Translations under genes and position numbers: made by a program
Notes under the pieces: generated by a model
Databases searched by the model: none
Told to the model about the DNA's origin: nothing
Seen by the model: only the letters and a program-made list of their open reading frames with translations
DNA from: Whalleya microplaca
Taxonomy: Eukaryota; Ascomycota; Sordariomycetes; Xylariales; Xylariaceae
Assembly (NCBI GenBank): GCA_022497155.1
Contig: MU385715.1
Span: 992,001-1,056,000 of the forward strand
Length of the DNA stretch: 64,000 nt
Direction: 5' to 3'
Shown here: piece after piece, positions 61,501-64,000 of the stretch
How the letters are laid out: the number at the start of each line of letters is the position of its first letter
How positions within the stretch are numbered: the stretch's first letter is position 1

Positions 61501-63054
61501 ATCCCCTAGGGGTTGAAAGAGACAGGCGAAGGCAGAGTCGATATTGCAGTTCACCGAGCATATACCCACACTCGTTTCAATTGCTGATTCATCCCCAATT
61601 TCAAGAAAATTTATGAGACCGTCTTCCCTTGCTAGGTAAATAACGTCCTTATTTGCGTGAAAGGGATGGTGTCGTATAGGTCTGGTCCAGGCTGTCCACA
61701 ACGGCTCGTGGGTGCCGTGATGTAACTCGGTGTCTTCCCCGTTTGCGAGCTCAAACGGAGTAAATGTAGGTGGTCCGCTTAGGATATCCGAACAGGTAGC
61801 TGTGATTCGCTCAGTGATGACGAGGAAAGCGCTACGGACCTTGAGCGGCACAACCAACAATGGCATGCGATAAGCGTCGTCGAGTCTGTAGCCACCTTTC
61901 TCTTCAGAAAAGACTTCACGCAATGGACACCCGCGCTCCCATTCATAGACGGCTAGGCGGGAGACTTCAGGCTGGACTATGATTATTAGTAGAATAATCT
62001 GCTCCTCGTTTCCGTGGAGAGGTTGAAGGAATTCGATTTTGTGAATAATGCCTTTGACGGCCCGAGCATGTTTGTCTTTGATGGGCTCGAGGCGGCACCC
62101 CTGAGCATATTGAGCGCGCAATGTCTCCATAGACTCAAGCTGGTACATGATGAACAGATTTTCTGAGCATGCCAAGGTCAAGTAACTCCAGGATGGGTCG
62201 ATGGCCATATGAAACCCTGGGCACACCAGGCGCTGCCCGGGTACCTTGTGGCTTGTCGACACAAAATCCCAGGCTCCCGTCGGCGTTTGCCGTAAGAACA
62301 GGAATACCAGGTAGCCACGTTCAAGCATCAAGATCAATAACTGAGGAGGAAGCGGTGCATTTTGAAACGGGAATCCGGACACCGGAGCACACAAGTAGGC
62401 CATCTCCGTGTCACTATCCTCGCCTTTGACGTGGGTGCCATCTTCAGTACCTCTGCGGATATACTCAGGAGCACCCATGACTAAAGCGTTCCGTATCCTA
62501 GACCCGAAATCATTCTTCCTGGCGATGTCTTGAAGCTGCCCATCATGACCAAGCTGGCATATCTGAACACTGTGGTCCTGTTTGCATGTTAATACCTACT
62601 GTATAATAAATAATATGAGGTATGAGAGCTTGCATAAATAAGGATACCATTGCTAATATCAGGTTGTTGCTGAACAGTCATTCTTCTAATTCTGAAGAAG
62701 GGAAGAGCTCTCTGGCAGACTAAACTGCTCGGGGAGGGGCTCATGACTATGTGAACCAGCGACCGAATGGAAACAATAACGGGTTGAACTAGAGAAATGA
62801 AAAAGAAGTTTACCTACACTAATCAATGCAACATCGTTATAACGAGCACACCGAAGTTGCACAGGCAGGACCCATCTCACGACCGGGCTCTCGATGACTG
62901 TTTTGGTGAGTAGACCGCAGGTTGGTGGCTTTGATGGCGGCTGTCTCCCCATTCGCTGACGAGGAGCGGTCCTCTCTCGCATGAGCTCTTCAGCGGAGAT
63001 GGTACGAGCCACCCACTGGTCATTTTCCAGAACGTAAGTCTGAAGCGAAGACAT
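58587..63054 (-). CDS. MMS1_N / CPSF-A (DDB1-like) beta-propeller protein
   Basis: Model: join(58587..60430, 60487..60818, 60875..61392, 61456..62577, 62818..63054), 1350 aa, introns 56, 56, 63 and 240 nt; frame holds throughout. No short motif defines the family. The call rests on overall pattern: SLQTYVLENDQWVARTIS, DVALISDHSVQICQL, DFGSRIRNALVMG, LLILMLERGYLVFL, FHMAIDPSWSYLTLA, and a C-terminus LNMHVDGDILQRCLDKHV..RFRELLEVLDEG. These fit the fungal proteins with an Mms1 N-terminal domain (PF10433) and CPSF-A-type propellers, relatives of DDB1, Rik1 and Rse1. Such proteins act as scaffolds in cullin-4 or Rtt101 ubiquitin ligases, RNA processing or heterochromatin; which applies here cannot be told. 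The 240-nt first intron is the longest in the window. The start at 63054 (MSSLQTYVLEND) is the first ATG that keeps the conserved N-terminus. Confidence 0.82.
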
Positions 63055-64000
63055 TGTCGCTGTGCATGGCAGGAGTCGAAAGGGTTTGATGAGAGACTGA
63101 TATATATCCAGATGATAGGTCGGAGAATTGGAATCAAGCAGTGCAGCTGAAGCTAGACTCACGCTGCGGCAATGCGAGTAGAAACTGATTGTATTTTCGT
63201 GACGAGGTTGTTTGTCACCAGTTTATTGATGTGCAGCTGATATGAGGTAGTAGTAGCAATCATGACTTGGGATAAAAGCCCCCAAATCCCCAACTCTGCA
63301 TGAAAAGATCTCAGCAAGGTCTAATATGTATTGAATACCAGAAACTGTGCCCTTGAATAAAGTGCAGAAAAGTAAAAATTAAAAATAAAAAGGTGATCGA
63401 CTTCGTTCTTAAGAGACTAGGATAGGAGCATTGCCAGCAGAGACAATTCTACCTGTCACCTCTTATCAACCATATTTACCAGCATTGAAACTGACCAGGT
63501 TGGATTGTGACCTCAAACCCTTAATAATAACGTAGACTTTATAAGTCCGAGGGGTCGACACTTTTTGGGGTCAACTACCTAAATCAAGTGAGGCGCGTAA
63601 GCAGGAGAGCCTCTCCTGTTGTTGTTCGTGGAGATTGGTAACAGCGTAGAGAATCTACGTATTTGCTAGTCGTTGTACTGTTCGAATATTTCGAATAGAA
63701 AGTCTTAGAAGCTAAGTCAAGACCTTTCTTCTAGTCTAGTGTAGATAGGATCATCGAAGGTACCCGGTATCCAATGTGTAGGAGTCGAAACCGTGATATG
63801 AGAAGGTGATGCGGGGAATTTATTAATGTTTGCTATGGATTTATCCGTGGCGTTAGGTGAATTAGGTGTACCGTTGAAGTACCTAATCTGTTACATGTAG
63901 TGCTGAGACCAGACTCACCCAGCCTACCTAGGAGGTCACTCAATGGTCCATGCTTAACCACACTGTACAATCAATACCCACTACATACTTCTCCCTACAT
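63055..64000. other. Intergenic at the window edge
   Basis: This is the upstream region of the MMS1-like gene. No coding region is supported up to the end of the window. Confidence 0.6.

Overview
This window is nuclear DNA of a filamentous ascomycete (Pezizomycotina, most likely a Sordariomycete). Coding regions are split by short introns of about 50-130 nt with GT..AG ends and recognisable CTAAC-type branch sites. Intergenic spaces are long, and the recognisable proteins (fungal Flc, PigL_N, Zn2Cys6, AA3 oxidoreductase, eIF5B) are typical of that group. I rebuilt every spliced model by eye from reading frame and splice signals. No tRNA, rRNA, CRISPR array or bacterial-type operon was recognised.

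Layout. The left part (1-17 kb) holds conserved genes: an Flc/TRP-like membrane protein (-), a large single-exon C2H2 zinc-finger protein (-), a small DUF202 membrane protein (+) and a Zn2Cys6 DNA-binding protein (-). A gene-poor stretch follows (17-32 kb). It contains a decayed trace that looks like Ty1/copia reverse transcriptase, and it is broken only by one intact gene for a stand-alone molybdenum-cofactor-sulfurase-like PLP enzyme (26.7-28.5 kb, -).

The accessory middle (32-49 kb) carries a 1591-residue fusion of U-box (E3) and ubiquitin-conjugating (E2) domains with a von Willebrand A domain (-), a GFA/CENP-V-fold enzyme (-), an epoxide hydrolase (-), a zinc-knuckle-rich protein of unknown role (-), a broken PigL_N-type fragment (-) and a secreted cellobiose-dehydrogenase-like GMC flavoprotein with a Thr-rich linker (+). 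The right part (49-64 kb) is conserved again: an Mpv17/PMP22 channel protein (-), a small single-pass membrane protein (+), translation factor eIF5B (-) and an MMS1/CPSF-A (DDB1-like) propeller protein (-).

The most interesting locus is 32430-37356. One polypeptide carries a U-box, an E2 fold with HPN motif and catalytic cysteine, several probable beta-grasp (ubiquitin-like) segments, and a VWA domain whose MIDAS residues lie on both sides of the U-box insertion. Such a protein could load, recruit and transfer ubiquitin or a relative without separate E2 and E3 partners. The neighbouring genes do not form an obvious pathway with it, so its role remains open.
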